Source: Deltaproteobacteria bacterium
GTDB lineage: Bacteria > Myxococcota > JACRCW01
Assembly (NCBI GenBank): GCA_016218805.1
Contig: JACRCW010000071.1
Coordinates: 1 to 64,000, forward strand
DNA length: 64,000 bases
Direction of reading: 5' to 3'
The notes under the pieces were generated by a model that ran no database searches, was not told where the DNA came from, and saw only the letters and a list, made by a program, of their open reading frames with translations. Of this stretch, positions 32,092 through 40,432 are shown in pieces (within the stretch, counting starts at the first letter, position 1; the number at the start of each line of letters is the position of its first letter). Made by a program: the position numbers and the translations under genes.

Positions 32092-34334
32092 CGCGCCACG
32101 CAGGACTTCCCGTCGTCAGAAACGCGGTAGCCCGGGTTGCAGATGCAGTTCTGGCCGTCCACCGTGGAGTTGTCCGGGCACGTGGTCCCGTTGCCCAGGA
32201 ATGAGGGCCGGATGAGGAAGTCCACGCCGCCCAGCTTCTCATCCTTTTGCAGCGTCACAAACGCGGGGGTGGCCAGGTCCGGGTACAGCCCCACGCCCTC
32301 ACCGTCATCCCAGCTGCCGTTGTTGTTGTCATCCGTGATGCCCACAATGAGGTAATCACCGGCTTTCAGCGGTTGGACCTTGTATTTGAAGTCGCTGTCC
32401 CGCTCGGCCAGCGCCACCGCGGACTCGCCGTTCTCATCCTTGGCAACCTCCAGGTCCTCACCGTTCTGCACCAGCGCGCCCACCACCGCTTCATTGATCT
32501 GCGGCTTCTTGCGGGACAGCGCCTCGTTGAACACCAGGTGCACGGAGCGGGCCTGCGTACCGTCGGTGAACACCAGCGTTCCTTCACCAAACGGAGTGGC
32601 GTTGCGGTCCGCCGCCACCGCCACGTTCACCGTGACGCTCTGGCGCGGCGCAAGATCCCCGTCCGCCGGGGCCGCCGTGAACAGCGACCCGCCATCCGTG
32701 AACGACGCGGTCCAGTGCAGCGCGGCGCCGCCGCTGTTGCGCACGGTGATGGCCACGGTGTTTTCGTCCTTGGGGAGGAACACGGAGGCGGGGGAGACGG
32801 ACAGGAAGGGCTGGTTGGCGTTGGTGCCCAGCTGCGCCACCACCGCGGCGGCGTCCACCAGGCCGGCGCCGCAGCCTTCCGTGCACGCATACTCGCCGCG
32901 CGCAGTGTCACGCAGCAGCTGCTCCGCGTCCGCGGCGCTGATGGACCGGTTGAGGCTCTTCATCAGCACCGCCAGGCCGGCAATGTGCGGCGCCGCCATG
33001 GAGGTGCCCTGCAGGAAGTCAAACGACGTGCGCACGGTGGACAGCACGCCGTCCGCGTAGCCGTCGCCGTCGCTGTCTTCGGCCATTTCACCGCCGGGGG
33101 CCATGATGTCCACCGCGCTGCCCCAGTTGCTGTAGCTGGCGCGCCCGCCGCCCAGGTTGGTGGCCCCCACCGTGATGGCCTGGGGCACGTTGGCCGGGAC
33201 AAACGTGTTGGCGTCCACGTTGTCATTCCCCGCCGCCACCACCACCAGGGCGCCCGCGGCCACCACCTCCGAGATGATGTCCTGGTAGGCGGTAGACGTC
33301 CCGGGACCGCCCAGCGACATGGACAGCACGTCCGCGGGGAACGCGTTGGGACTCACGCCTTCCACGGAGGTGCCCATGGCCCATTGCATGCCCGCAATGA
33401 TGTCAAAGGACGTCCCGCCGCCAATCCCCAGCGCGCGGATGGGCAGCACCCGGCCCGACCAGCTGACGCCCGCCACGCCCACGCCGTTGTCCGTGACCGC
33501 GCCCACCGTTCCCGCCACGTGCGTGCCGTGGAAGGACCCGCCGCCGGCGGCCTCGTCGCCCGGGTCGTCGGGATTGTCGTCGCGCCCGTCACCGTCGTTG
33601 GCAATGGCGGCGTCACTGATGAGGTCCGCCCCCTGGCCCAGCCGCCCGGTGATGTCCGCGTTGGACATGGACACGCCGGAGTCAATCACCGCCACCACCA
33701 CGCCGGGGTCACCGGTGGTCACGTCCCACGCGGCCGGCAGGTTCATCAGGTTGTAGTGCCACTGCAGGCTTGCGTATTCGTCATTGGGCACCGCCAGCGC
33801 GTGCAGCACGTGGTTCACCACCGCCCAGCGGACGTGCCGCGCGCCCTGCATGCGCTCCGCCGCCACGCGCGTCTGCGGGCCGTCCAAGAGCTTCCCGTCC
33901 GGGCCGTACACGCGCCACAGGCAGATCGTCTCGTCGTTGCACAGGCGCAGGCGCACCTCGCTGCCGGGGGAGAGCACCTCGCGCAGGGCGGCGTGCAGCT
34001 CACCTTCATGCGCGCGCTGTGACAGCGGACTGCGCACCATGACCTCGCCGGCGCGCCATTCCTCCGCCAGCGGGGCGTGCCGCTGCGGCGCCGGAGCGCG
34101 CTTGGGCAGGCGGGCGGTGCGGGCCGCCTCCAGCAGGTGGTTGAAGCCTTCGCGCATGCGGGGCGGAAGCATCACGCGCACCACCTGCCGTGCCAGCGCC
34201 GGGTCCGCCTGCCGCTGCGCCGACTGTCCGTTGCCACCGGCAAGCATCACCGTGCCGTAAAAGCCGGGGCCGTCCACCTTGCAGCCGGCAGCCCACACCA
34301 CCAGCACACCCGCACACCACGCGTGACTCCGCAT
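32088..34334 (-). CDS. Subtilisin-like S8 serine protease, lipoprotein
   Basis: The 748-aa protein begins MRSHAWCAGVLVVWAAGCK, with lipobox ending at C18. A propeptide-like region occupies about 30-195. The S8 domain has D218 in VAVIDSGV, H269 in HGTHVAGT, the oxyanion Asn in VAAGND (about 370) and S445 in QGTSMAAPH. Two beta-rich regions follow. The tail has a Cys-containing segment with CPDNSTVDGQNCICNPGY, like a small EGF-type or calcium-binding module. It should be active outside the inner membrane. ATG 34334 follows GAGGA. It leads the operon with the TPR and phosphatase genes, which suggests joint maturation or turnover of surface proteins. Confidence 0.92.
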   Translation of the reverse strand: MRSHAWCAGVLVVWAAGCKVDGPGFYGTVMLAGGNGQSAQRQADPALARQVVRVMLPPRMREGFNHLLEAARTARLPKRAPAPQRHAPLAEEWRAGEVMVRSPLSQRAHEGELHAALREVLSPGSEVRLRLCNDETICLWRVYGPDGKLLDGPQTRVAAERMQGARHVRWAVVNHVLHALAVPNDEYASLQWHYNLMNLPAAWDVTTGDPGVVVAVIDSGVSMSNADITGRLGQGADLISDAAIANDGDGRDDNPDDPGDEAAGGGSFHGTHVAGTVGAVTDNGVGVAGVSWSGRVLPIRALGIGGGTSFDIIAGMQWAMGTSVEGVSPNAFPADVLSMSLGGPGTSTAYQDIISEVVAAGALVVVAAGNDNVDANTFVPANVPQAITVGATNLGGGRASYSNWGSAVDIMAPGGEMAEDSDGDGYADGVLSTVRTSFDFLQGTSMAAPHIAGLAVLMKSLNRSISAADAEQLLRDTARGEYACTEGCGAGLVDAAAVVAQLGTNANQPFLSVSPASVFLPKDENTVAITVRNSGGAALHWTASFTDGGSLFTAAPADGDLAPRQSVTVNVAVAADRNATPFGEGTLVFTDGTQARSVHLVFNEALSRKKPQINEAVVGALVQNGEDLEVAKDENGESAVALAERDSDFKYKVQPLKAGDYLIVGITDDNNNGSWDDGEGVGLYPDLATPAFVTLQKDEKLGGVDFLIRPSFLGNGTTCPDNSTVDGQNCICNPGYRVSDDGKSCVAR

Positions 34335-34471
34335 GCCATCCTCACCGGCACCGGGCCGCCTGGCCCGGCCGCACTGAACGAGACGCGCGGACGCTACACG
34401 GGGCCATCCGGCGTGGCGAGCGCGCTTGGGAGCCACCGCCCCGGCGTGGGATGGTGCGCGGGGGAGGCGGG

Positions 34472-35701
34472 ATGCGGGCCGTTCTGACGACGTGGTGCGC
34501 GGTGTGGACCCTGGCGGCGTGCGCCGCAACACGCCCGGCGGCGACGCGGGAGGCGCCCGCAGATGTGACGGTGGCGGACGGCCGCTGGCGGCTGCACGGG
34601 CGCGAGGCGGCGTCCCTGCGCCGCGAGCGGCTGGGTTCCCGGGTGCACCACGTGCGCCTGACGCCGCTGGCGGACGCGCCGGAGGTGGACCTGCCCGCGC
34701 TGGTGCCGCCCACCGTGGTGGCCGGGCCGCGCGGCACCACCGCGTACGTCAAGGTCCTGCTGGATGACGACGTGGTGGCGGAATGCGCGGTGCGCCCGGA
34801 CCGGCTGGACGCGGGGCACGCGCTGCAGCAGGCGTTTGCCGAAGTCACCGGCCGCGCCACCGTGGTGGACACGCACGCCACGCGCCTGGAGGTGCGCGTG
34901 GTGGCGGGCTGGCCGGTGGTGCTGGGCGCGGCGGAGTTCCTGGAGCGCGGCGGGCACTACGGTGCCGTGCGGCTGGCGGCGGCCAACGCGGCGGAGCGGG
35001 GCGTGTTCTGCTCCACGGAGGCGCGGGGCCACGCGCGCACGTTTGCCGCGCTGGTGGACGCGCTGGTCCGCGGCCTGGGCGGCGCGGGACCGGACGCGGC
35101 GCGCGTGTTCCACCGCCTGGAGGCGGCCGGGGGCTGGGCGGGGTTTGCGGACACGGAGCGGCGCACTCGGGAGGACGGTGCGCACGTGGAGGTCACGTTT
35201 GTGGCGCTGGTGCAGAGCGGGCTGCCGGTGATGCACGCGGTGGACGAGGCGTGGGTGGAGGTGGCCGGCCCCGACGGGGAGCTGCAGTTGGCCCGGTCAC
35301 TGCGCCGCGAGGCGGGCGCGGTGGTGCGGCACCAGAGCGTGGCCCACGTGCGCGGGCGGCTGCAGTGGCACGACGAGGAAAGCGGGGCCGCGCGGGACCT
35401 GGGCGCGCAGGCCCCGGCCAGCGCGCGTGCACTGCGCGCGGCGTACGCGCGCCTGGCGGCGGGTGAAGCCTCCCCCGGCGTGTTCCTGCGCTGGATGCCG
35501 GGGATGGATGCCACAGGGCTGGTGGAGGAGAGCCTGGCGCGCCGCGGGCGGGCCGGCCCCGGCGCCACCCTGCGGGCCACCCTGCAGGGCGCATCCGCGC
35601 GCGCCCACTGCGAGTTCGCCGTGGACCAGCACGGGGAGGTCACGCAGTCCCGCGTGGCGTGGGATGACGGCTGGCTCACGCTGGTGCGGCTGGGCCGGTG
35701 A
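34472..35701 (+). CDS. Hypothetical lipoprotein, 409 aa
   Basis: Starts MRAVLTTWCAVWTLAACAATRP, a signal peptide with lipobox LAAC. The mature part is not recognised. It is Ala/Arg/Val rich with alternating strands, and about residues 150-260 contain a TPM- or modulator-of-protease-like flavour (HARTFAALVDALVRGLGG), though no catalytic site is visible. Two or three Cys are present. GGGAGG lies 6 nt before the ATG at 34472. Divergent from the subtilisin operon (137 bp between, with no convincing -35 in either direction). The kdsB gene follows at 32 bp but seems to have its own promoter. Confidence 0.7.
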   Translation: MRAVLTTWCAVWTLAACAATRPAATREAPADVTVADGRWRLHGREAASLRRERLGSRVHHVRLTPLADAPEVDLPALVPPTVVAGPRGTTAYVKVLLDDDVVAECAVRPDRLDAGHALQQAFAEVTGRATVVDTHATRLEVRVVAGWPVVLGAAEFLERGGHYGAVRLAAANAAERGVFCSTEARGHARTFAALVDALVRGLGGAGPDAARVFHRLEAAGGWAGFADTERRTREDGAHVEVTFVALVQSGLPVMHAVDEAWVEVAGPDGELQLARSLRREAGAVVRHQSVAHVRGRLQWHDEESGAARDLGAQAPASARALRAAYARLAAGEASPGVFLRWMPGMDATGLVEESLARRGRAGPGATLRATLQGASARAHCEFAVDQHGEVTQSRVAWDDGWLTLVRLGR

Positions 35702-35733
35702 CGCGGGGGGAGCGCGGCTGGTAGTCGCGCGCC

Positions 35734-36555
35734 ATGGCCGTCCTCATCTGCATCCCGTCGCGGCTGGGCTCCACCCGCCTTCCCCGCAAACCCCTGCTTC
35801 CCATCCATGGCCGCGCCCTGGTGCTGCACGTGCTGGACCGCGCGCGTGAATGCCGGCACCCCGCGCGCATGTGCGTGGCCACGGATTCGGACGAGATTGC
35901 CCGCGTGGTCCACGCCGGCGGCGGCGAAGCGGTGCTGACGGACAGCGCGCTGCCGTCCGGGACGGACCGGGTGGCGGCGGTGGCGCGCGCGGATGCGTCC
36001 CTGGCGGATGACGACGTGGTGCTCAACTTCCAGGGGGACCAGCCGCTGCTGCCCGGCCACGCGCTGACGCGGCTGCTGGAGGTCTTTGCGGACCGTGCGG
36101 TGGACATCGCCACGCTCATCTGCCCGCTGCCGCGCGAAGACCTGCACAACCCCAACACGGTGAAAGTGGTGACCGGCCGTGACGGGAATGCACTGTATTT
36201 CTCCCGCGCCACCATTCCGCACGCGCGTGACAACGAGCGGGCCGCCCAGGCGCGGTACGCGGCGCACATTGGCGTGTACGCGTACCGCAAGCGCGCGCTG
36301 GCCACGCTGGCGGCCACCCCGCCGTGCGCGCTGGAGGAGACGGAAGCGCTGGAACAGCTGCGCGCGCTGTGGCTGGGATTCCGCATCCGGTGCGTGGCGC
36401 TGCCCACGCCCGCGCCCTTTGAGATCAACACGCCGGAAGACCACGCGCGCGCGGAGGCGTTGTTTGCCCGGGCGGGCGGTGACGGCGCCCGCGCGTATGA
36501 GTTGTTGTGCACGGACGCGGGCGCCCGCCCGGTGCTGCCGTTTACGGGGAGCTGA
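35734..36555 (+). CDS. kdsB: 3-deoxy-manno-octulosonate cytidylyltransferase
   Basis: The 273-aa enzyme activates Kdo with CTP to CMP-Kdo for lipid A-core assembly in the cytoplasm. Signature segments are IPSRLGSTRLPRKPL at the start (nucleotide loop), LPSGTDRVAAVA, LNFQGDQPLL with the metal-binding Asp, and YFSRATIPHARD, then HIGVYAYRK and PFEINTPEDHARA. Length is about 20 residues above the family average because of a C-terminal tail. TAGTCG (35722-35727) with GTGACG 18 bp before it lies 6 nt from the ATG; a ribosome site at good spacing is absent, so this too may be leaderless. Confidence 0.95.
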   Translation: MAVLICIPSRLGSTRLPRKPLLPIHGRALVLHVLDRARECRHPARMCVATDSDEIARVVHAGGGEAVLTDSALPSGTDRVAAVARADASLADDDVVLNFQGDQPLLPGHALTRLLEVFADRAVDIATLICPLPREDLHNPNTVKVVTGRDGNALYFSRATIPHARDNERAAQARYAAHIGVYAYRKRALATLAATPPCALEETEALEQLRALWLGFRIRCVALPTPAPFEINTPEDHARAEALFARAGGDGARAYELLCTDAGARPVLPFTGS

Positions 36556-36656
36556 CGCGGACCCGCGGTCCCACCAAGCCACTTCCCTCGGGCAATGGGC
36601 AGCCCCTACCATGCGGATTGATCCCTATCAGGGCAGCGGCCGGGAGGAGCGGGGGA

Positions 36657-38108
36657 ATGGCGCAAGTGGTGCTCGCCCTGTGGGGCGCGGGGCTGGGCCT
36701 GCACGCGGTGCTGGCGGTGTGGGCCAACGGTCACGTCCTGCTCACCCGCCGCGAACCCACCGCCGCCATCCTCTGGCTCATTGTCATCACACTGGTGCCC
36801 GTGGCGGGGCCGGTGCTGTACGGGCTGGGCGGGCTGATGCGCGTGCGGCGGCGCCACCACCTCAAGGGCTCCCGCCGGGCGGTGCTCAAGGAGCGCTACG
36901 CATCCCTGGCGCTGGCGGAGGAGCGTCGGCGCCGCCACCTGGGCCAGGCGCCCGCCAACGTCCAGTTGCTCTCGGACGCGGTGGGCCGCATCAGCGGGCG
37001 GCCGTTGCTGACGGGCAACCGGCTGGACCTGCTGGTCAACGGCGAACAGGCCTACCCGCGCATGCTGGAGGCGATTGAGTCCGCGACCGCCACCGTGCAC
37101 CTGTTCTCGTACATCTACGACGAGGACGAGGTGGGCCGGCAGTTCACCGCGGCGCTGGCGGCGGCCGCGCGCCGCGGCGTGGAGGTGCGCCTGCTGGTGG
37201 ACGCCGTGGGCGCGCATGACACGGATGACGACCTGTTCCAGGACGCCCGGACGGCGGGCGCGAAGGTCGCGCGGTTCCGCCCGCTGCGCCTAACGCGCTG
37301 GCGGCGCGGGCTGCACTTCCGCAACCACCGCAAGATCCTCGTGGTGGACGGCCTGCTGGGGTTCACGGGCGGGATGAACATCTCTGAGCGCTACCTGGCG
37401 GACCGGCACGCCAACCCCGCGCGCTGCCGGGACTTCCAGGTGCGCGTGGAGGGACCGGTGGTGGGCCAGCTCCAGGAGGTGTTCATGGAGGACTGGTTTG
37501 ACGCCACCGGCGAAGAACTCCTGGCGGACCGGTACTATCCGCCCGCCTCCGCGGCGGGTGACGCGCTGTGCCGCGTGGTGACCAGCAGTCCCGTGGGTGA
37601 ATCCGAGCGCATCCAGGCCATCTTCTTCCAGGCGCTGTGCTGCGCGCGCGAGCGGCTGGAGATCATGACGCCGTACTTCATCCCGGACTCCGGCACGCTG
37701 GCCGGACTGCGCGGCGCCGTGCAGCGCGGTGTGCACGTGGACGTGCTGCTGCCAGGGATGGGGGACAGCCCGTTTGTGCAGCGCGCCGCGCTGGGCACGC
37801 TGCCGGAGGTGATGTCCTGGGGCGTCAACGTGTTCCTGCGGCAACCGCCGTTCATCCACGCCAAGGCGCTGGTGCTGGACCGCGCCTGGGCCATGGTGGG
37901 CAGCGCCAACTGGGACGCGCGCAGTTTCCGCTTCAATGATGAGTGCAACCTGGAGGTCATTGACCCGGCGTTCGCCGCGGCGCTGGAGTCCGCCATGGCG
38001 GCGGAACGGGGGGCGTCACGCCGCTACAGCGTGGACGAGTGGCACGCGCGCCCGCTGGGGGCCCGCTTGAGTGAGCGCATGGCGGCGCTGTTTGGTCCCA
38101 CGTTGTGA
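36657..38108 (+). CDS. cls: Cardiolipin synthase (phospholipase D family)
   Basis: The 483-aa membrane enzyme has two N-terminal hydrophobic segments (to about residue 55) and two HKD motifs. HxK4D-type HRKILVVDG is near H224, followed by the GGMNISERYL segment, and HAKALVLD is near H401 followed by VGSANWDARSF. It transfers a phosphatidyl group between two phosphatidylglycerols to make cardiolipin. Length matches ClsA (about 486). GGGAGGAG precedes the ATG at 36657. A 101-bp gap separates it from kdsB; the MBL gene follows after 9 bp, apparently in one operon. Confidence 0.93.
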   Translation: MAQVVLALWGAGLGLHAVLAVWANGHVLLTRREPTAAILWLIVITLVPVAGPVLYGLGGLMRVRRRHHLKGSRRAVLKERYASLALAEERRRRHLGQAPANVQLLSDAVGRISGRPLLTGNRLDLLVNGEQAYPRMLEAIESATATVHLFSYIYDEDEVGRQFTAALAAAARRGVEVRLLVDAVGAHDTDDDLFQDARTAGAKVARFRPLRLTRWRRGLHFRNHRKILVVDGLLGFTGGMNISERYLADRHANPARCRDFQVRVEGPVVGQLQEVFMEDWFDATGEELLADRYYPPASAAGDALCRVVTSSPVGESERIQAIFFQALCCARERLEIMTPYFIPDSGTLAGLRGAVQRGVHVDVLLPGMGDSPFVQRAALGTLPEVMSWGVNVFLRQPPFIHAKALVLDRAWAMVGSANWDARSFRFNDECNLEVIDPAFAAALESAMAAERGASRRYSVDEWHARPLGARLSERMAALFGPTL

Positions 38109-38117
38109 GGAGAGGTG

Positions 38118-38738
38118 ATGATCCGCGAGACGTTTCCCGTTGGGCTGCTGGGCTGCAACTGCACCATCCTGGGTGACCCGGTCACGCACCGCGCCATTGT
38201 GGTGGATCCCGGTGGCGACGAGAACGTGATCCGCGCGGCGCTGGACCGCCATGGGCTCACCGTGACGGCGGTGCTGCACACGCACGCGCACATTGACCAT
38301 GTGGGCGCCACCGGCCCGCTGTGCCAGGCCACCGGTGCCCCGGCGTTCCTCCACCGCGACGACGCCGCGCTGTACGACCACGTGGACGCGCAGGCCATGA
38401 TGCTGGGTATGCCGGGTGTGGTTCGCCACGACATGCGGGACCTGGTGGAAGACGCCGCGCACGCGGCGGGCGCGGTGGAGATAGGCGTCCTGCACACGCC
38501 GGGTCACACCATGGGGTCATGCTGCTTTGTTGTGGGCGGGGAGAGAATCCTGCTCAGCGGGGACACGCTGTTTCGCCGGGGCGTGGGACGCACGGACCTG
38601 GGCGGGGATTGGGACGCGCTGGTGCGGTCCATCCGGGAGCGCGTGCTCACGCTGCCGGATGACACGTTGGTGATCCCCGGCCACGGCCCGGCCACCACCG
38701 TCGGCGAGGAGCGGCGGCACAACCCGTTCCTGCGGTGA
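38118..38738 (+). CDS. MBL-fold (glyoxalase II-like) hydrolase
   Basis: The 206-aa single-domain metallo-beta-lactamase-fold protein contains HTHAHIDHVG (zinc site), HTPGHTMGS, GDTLFRRGVGRTDL and IPGHGPATTVGEE. This pattern belongs to the short glyoxalase II/YcbL type, which hydrolyses thioesters such as S-lactoylglutathione. The true substrate is unknown. ATG 38118 is preferred over a GTG three nt earlier; AGGAG lies upstream. The stop codon TGA is also the first base triplet of the left copy of a 102-bp direct repeat, so the insertion described below begins exactly at this gene's end. Confidence 0.88.
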   Translation: MIRETFPVGLLGCNCTILGDPVTHRAIVVDPGGDENVIRAALDRHGLTVTAVLHTHAHIDHVGATGPLCQATGAPAFLHRDDAALYDHVDAQAMMLGMPGVVRHDMRDLVEDAAHAAGAVEIGVLHTPGHTMGSCCFVVGGERILLSGDTLFRRGVGRTDLGGDWDALVRSIRERVLTLPDDTLVIPGHGPATTVGEERRHNPFLR

Positions 38739-38837
38739 GCACCTTGTCGGCGTTTCCCCCGTAGGCTTGGCGTCGCGGCTTCCGGAGGGAAGCCGTGACC
38801 GTCGTCAAATCCCGGTTGGACACCGTTACGCTGTACC
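38736..38837 (+). repeat. Left 102-bp direct repeat flanking the DUF1016 gene
   Basis: Aligns without gaps to 40331-40432, with 13 mismatches by my count (about 87 percent identical). It contains a TTGTCG -35, a decayed -10 (TGGCGT instead of TAGCGT), the ribosome site CCGGAGGGAAGCC and the first codons of a DUF4139 gene. Similarity ends abruptly after CTGTACC. The pair encloses 1.5 kb with the nuclease. Confidence 0.9.
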
Positions 38838-39001
38838 CGCATCACTTTCCGGTCAGCGTGACGGCGCCACCCCAGCCAGGCTCGGCCCGTGGTGAGGGAA
38901 TTCTCGGCACTGCTCGGGTCAGCAGCGCGCTTGGCTTGTCGGTGGCGTCCGTGGCCACGCGCGCGTCAAAACGTGCGAGCGCTTCTTCGTCGTCGTCATG
39001 A
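38795..39001 (+). pseudogene. Truncated 5' remnant of the DUF4139 gene
   Basis: The GTG at 38795 opens MTVVKSRLDTVTLY, which matches the first 14 residues of the DUF4139 protein at 40390 (MTVIESRLDTVTLY). Beyond that the frame stays open to 39001 but is unrelated in sequence and low in complexity (Ser/Ala-rich end). The start codon has changed from ATG to GTG and the upstream -10 element is damaged. It is most likely a fossil of a duplication that accompanied insertion of the nuclease gene. From 39002 to the nuclease start nothing else is recognisable. Confidence 0.8.
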
Positions 39002-39115
39002 GCGTCTCGTGCGGGGGAGTCGGGCTGGATCGAAGAACCGGGGGTGGTCCGAGTTCCCACGTCCACTTCATCCCAGATTGCCCCTGTCCCGCGTTCCCCT
39101 CTACAGCCCCCCTCC

Positions 39116-40243
39116 ATGCCGAGATCCCGCAAGACACCGCAGGTCCCCGCCATCAGGTCCGGCGCCGCTTCCGCGGCCGCCGGCTACGACCGCGTCCTCG
39201 CGGACATGGTGAGATTGCTGGAGGCCGCCCGCCGGGCCGCGGCGCGCTCCGTCAACGCCATCATGACGGTCACCTACTGGCAGGTGGGGCGGCGCATCGT
39301 GGAGGAGGAGCAGGGCGGCAAGCGCCGCGCCGGCTACGGCGAGGAACTCATGGAACGTCTGTCCCAAGACCTGTCGAAACGTTTTGGGCGCGGGTTCGGC
39401 CGGCGCAACCTGGAACAGATGCGCAGCTGTTTTTTGGCGTGGCCAATTCCGCAACCGGCGATTGCGGAATCTTCTGACCCGGGGGAACTGGCCAAGCGTT
39501 TCCCGCTCCCGTGGACGGCCTACGTCCGCCTGCTGGCCGTCCGCGACCCCAAGGCCCGCCGGTTCTATGAGGAGGAGGCCCTTCGCGGCGGCTGGACCGT
39601 GCGCCAACTTGAGCGGCAGATCGGGAGCCAGTTCTACACACGCACCCTCGCCTCCCGTAACAAGGCGGCCATGCTCACCAAGGGCGCCAGGGCCAAGCCC
39701 GAAGACCAGGTGACCGCCGAGGAGGAGATCAAGAGCCCCTACGTCCTGGAGTTCCTGGGGCTCAAGGACGAGTACTCGGAGAGCGAGCTGGAGGAGGCCC
39801 TCATCCGGCACATGGAGACCTTCCTGCTGGAGCTGGGCGGGGACTTCACGTTCGTCGGGCGCCAGAAGCGCCTCCGGCTTGATGACCAGTGGTTCCGCAT
39901 TGACCTGGTGTTCTTCCACCGGCGGTTGCGGTGCCTGGTGCTCATTGACCTCAAGCTCAACGACCTGACCAGCGGCGACGTCGGGCAGATGCACCTGTAC
40001 TGCAACTACGCCCGCCGGCACTGGACCCACGAGGACGAGAATCCCCCCGTGGGGCTCATCCTGTGCGGCGGCAAGGGGCGCGCCCTGGCCGAGTACGCGC
40101 TGGAAGGCCTCCCCAACAAGGTGCTCGCCGCCGAGTACCGCACCGCCCTGCCCGACGAGAAGGTGCTGGTGCAGGAGATGGAGAAGACGCGCACGCTTCT
40201 GGAACACCGCCAGCGCGGTCCCCGCAACCCCACCACCACCTGA
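39116..40243 (+). CDS. DUF1016/YhcG family PDDEXK nuclease
   Basis: The 375-aa protein matches the YhcG family. The N-terminal DUF1016_N domain spans about 23-160 (NAIMTVTYWQVGRRIVEEEQ, RFGRGFGRRNLEQMRSCFLA). The C-terminal PDDEXK domain spans about 205-350, with D263 in FRIDLVFFHRRL, D278 and K280 in VLIDLKLND, and GDVGQMHLYCNY. The family is predicted to cut DNA or RNA and often travels in accessory regions. TACAGC 8 nt before the ATG and no ribosome site suggest leaderless expression. Rare codons (AGA, TCT-TCT, TTT-TTG) cluster mid-gene, unlike neighbours. Flanking direct repeats mark it as an insertion. Confidence 0.9.
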   Translation: MPRSRKTPQVPAIRSGAASAAAGYDRVLADMVRLLEAARRAAARSVNAIMTVTYWQVGRRIVEEEQGGKRRAGYGEELMERLSQDLSKRFGRGFGRRNLEQMRSCFLAWPIPQPAIAESSDPGELAKRFPLPWTAYVRLLAVRDPKARRFYEEEALRGGWTVRQLERQIGSQFYTRTLASRNKAAMLTKGARAKPEDQVTAEEEIKSPYVLEFLGLKDEYSESELEEALIRHMETFLLELGGDFTFVGRQKRLRLDDQWFRIDLVFFHRRLRCLVLIDLKLNDLTSGDVGQMHLYCNYARRHWTHEDENPPVGLILCGGKGRALAEYALEGLPNKVLAAEYRTALPDEKVLVQEMEKTRTLLEHRQRGPRNPTTT

Positions 40244-40330
40244 CCATCCACCCTCCTGAAAACACCGGCTCCGCTCTTCCGCGGCCGGGCCGCCGCGCGC
40301 CGGGAGGCCAGGAAGGGCGGCTCCGGGGGT

Positions 40331-40432
40331 TGAGCGCCTTGTCGGCGTTTCCCGCAGGGGCCTAGCGTCGCGGCTTCCGGAGGGAAGCCATGACCGTCAT
40401 TGAATCCCGCTTGGACACCGTCACGCTGTACC
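40331..40432 (+). repeat. Right 102-bp direct repeat, promoter and 5' end of the DUF4139 gene
   Basis: This is the functional copy: TTGTCG, 18 bp, TAGCGT, then CCGGAGGGAAGCC and ATG at 40390. Between the nuclease stop (40243) and this repeat, 87 bp include GCGGCC-G-GGCCGC (40281-40293), a short perfect inverted repeat that might end the nuclease transcript. Confidence 0.9.

Noticed and set aside
29609..32215. 868-codon open frame on the plus strand opposite the phosphatase and TPR genes
   Set aside because: It is antisense to two well-supported genes, composed of His/Arg/Gly-rich low-complexity sequence with no motif; long antisense frames are expected at this G+C content.
38842..39153. 103-codon open frame on the minus strand between the direct repeats
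   Set aside because: No ribosome site or recognised motif, and it overlaps the nuclease start; it may be a fossil of inserted DNA but cannot be supported as a gene.
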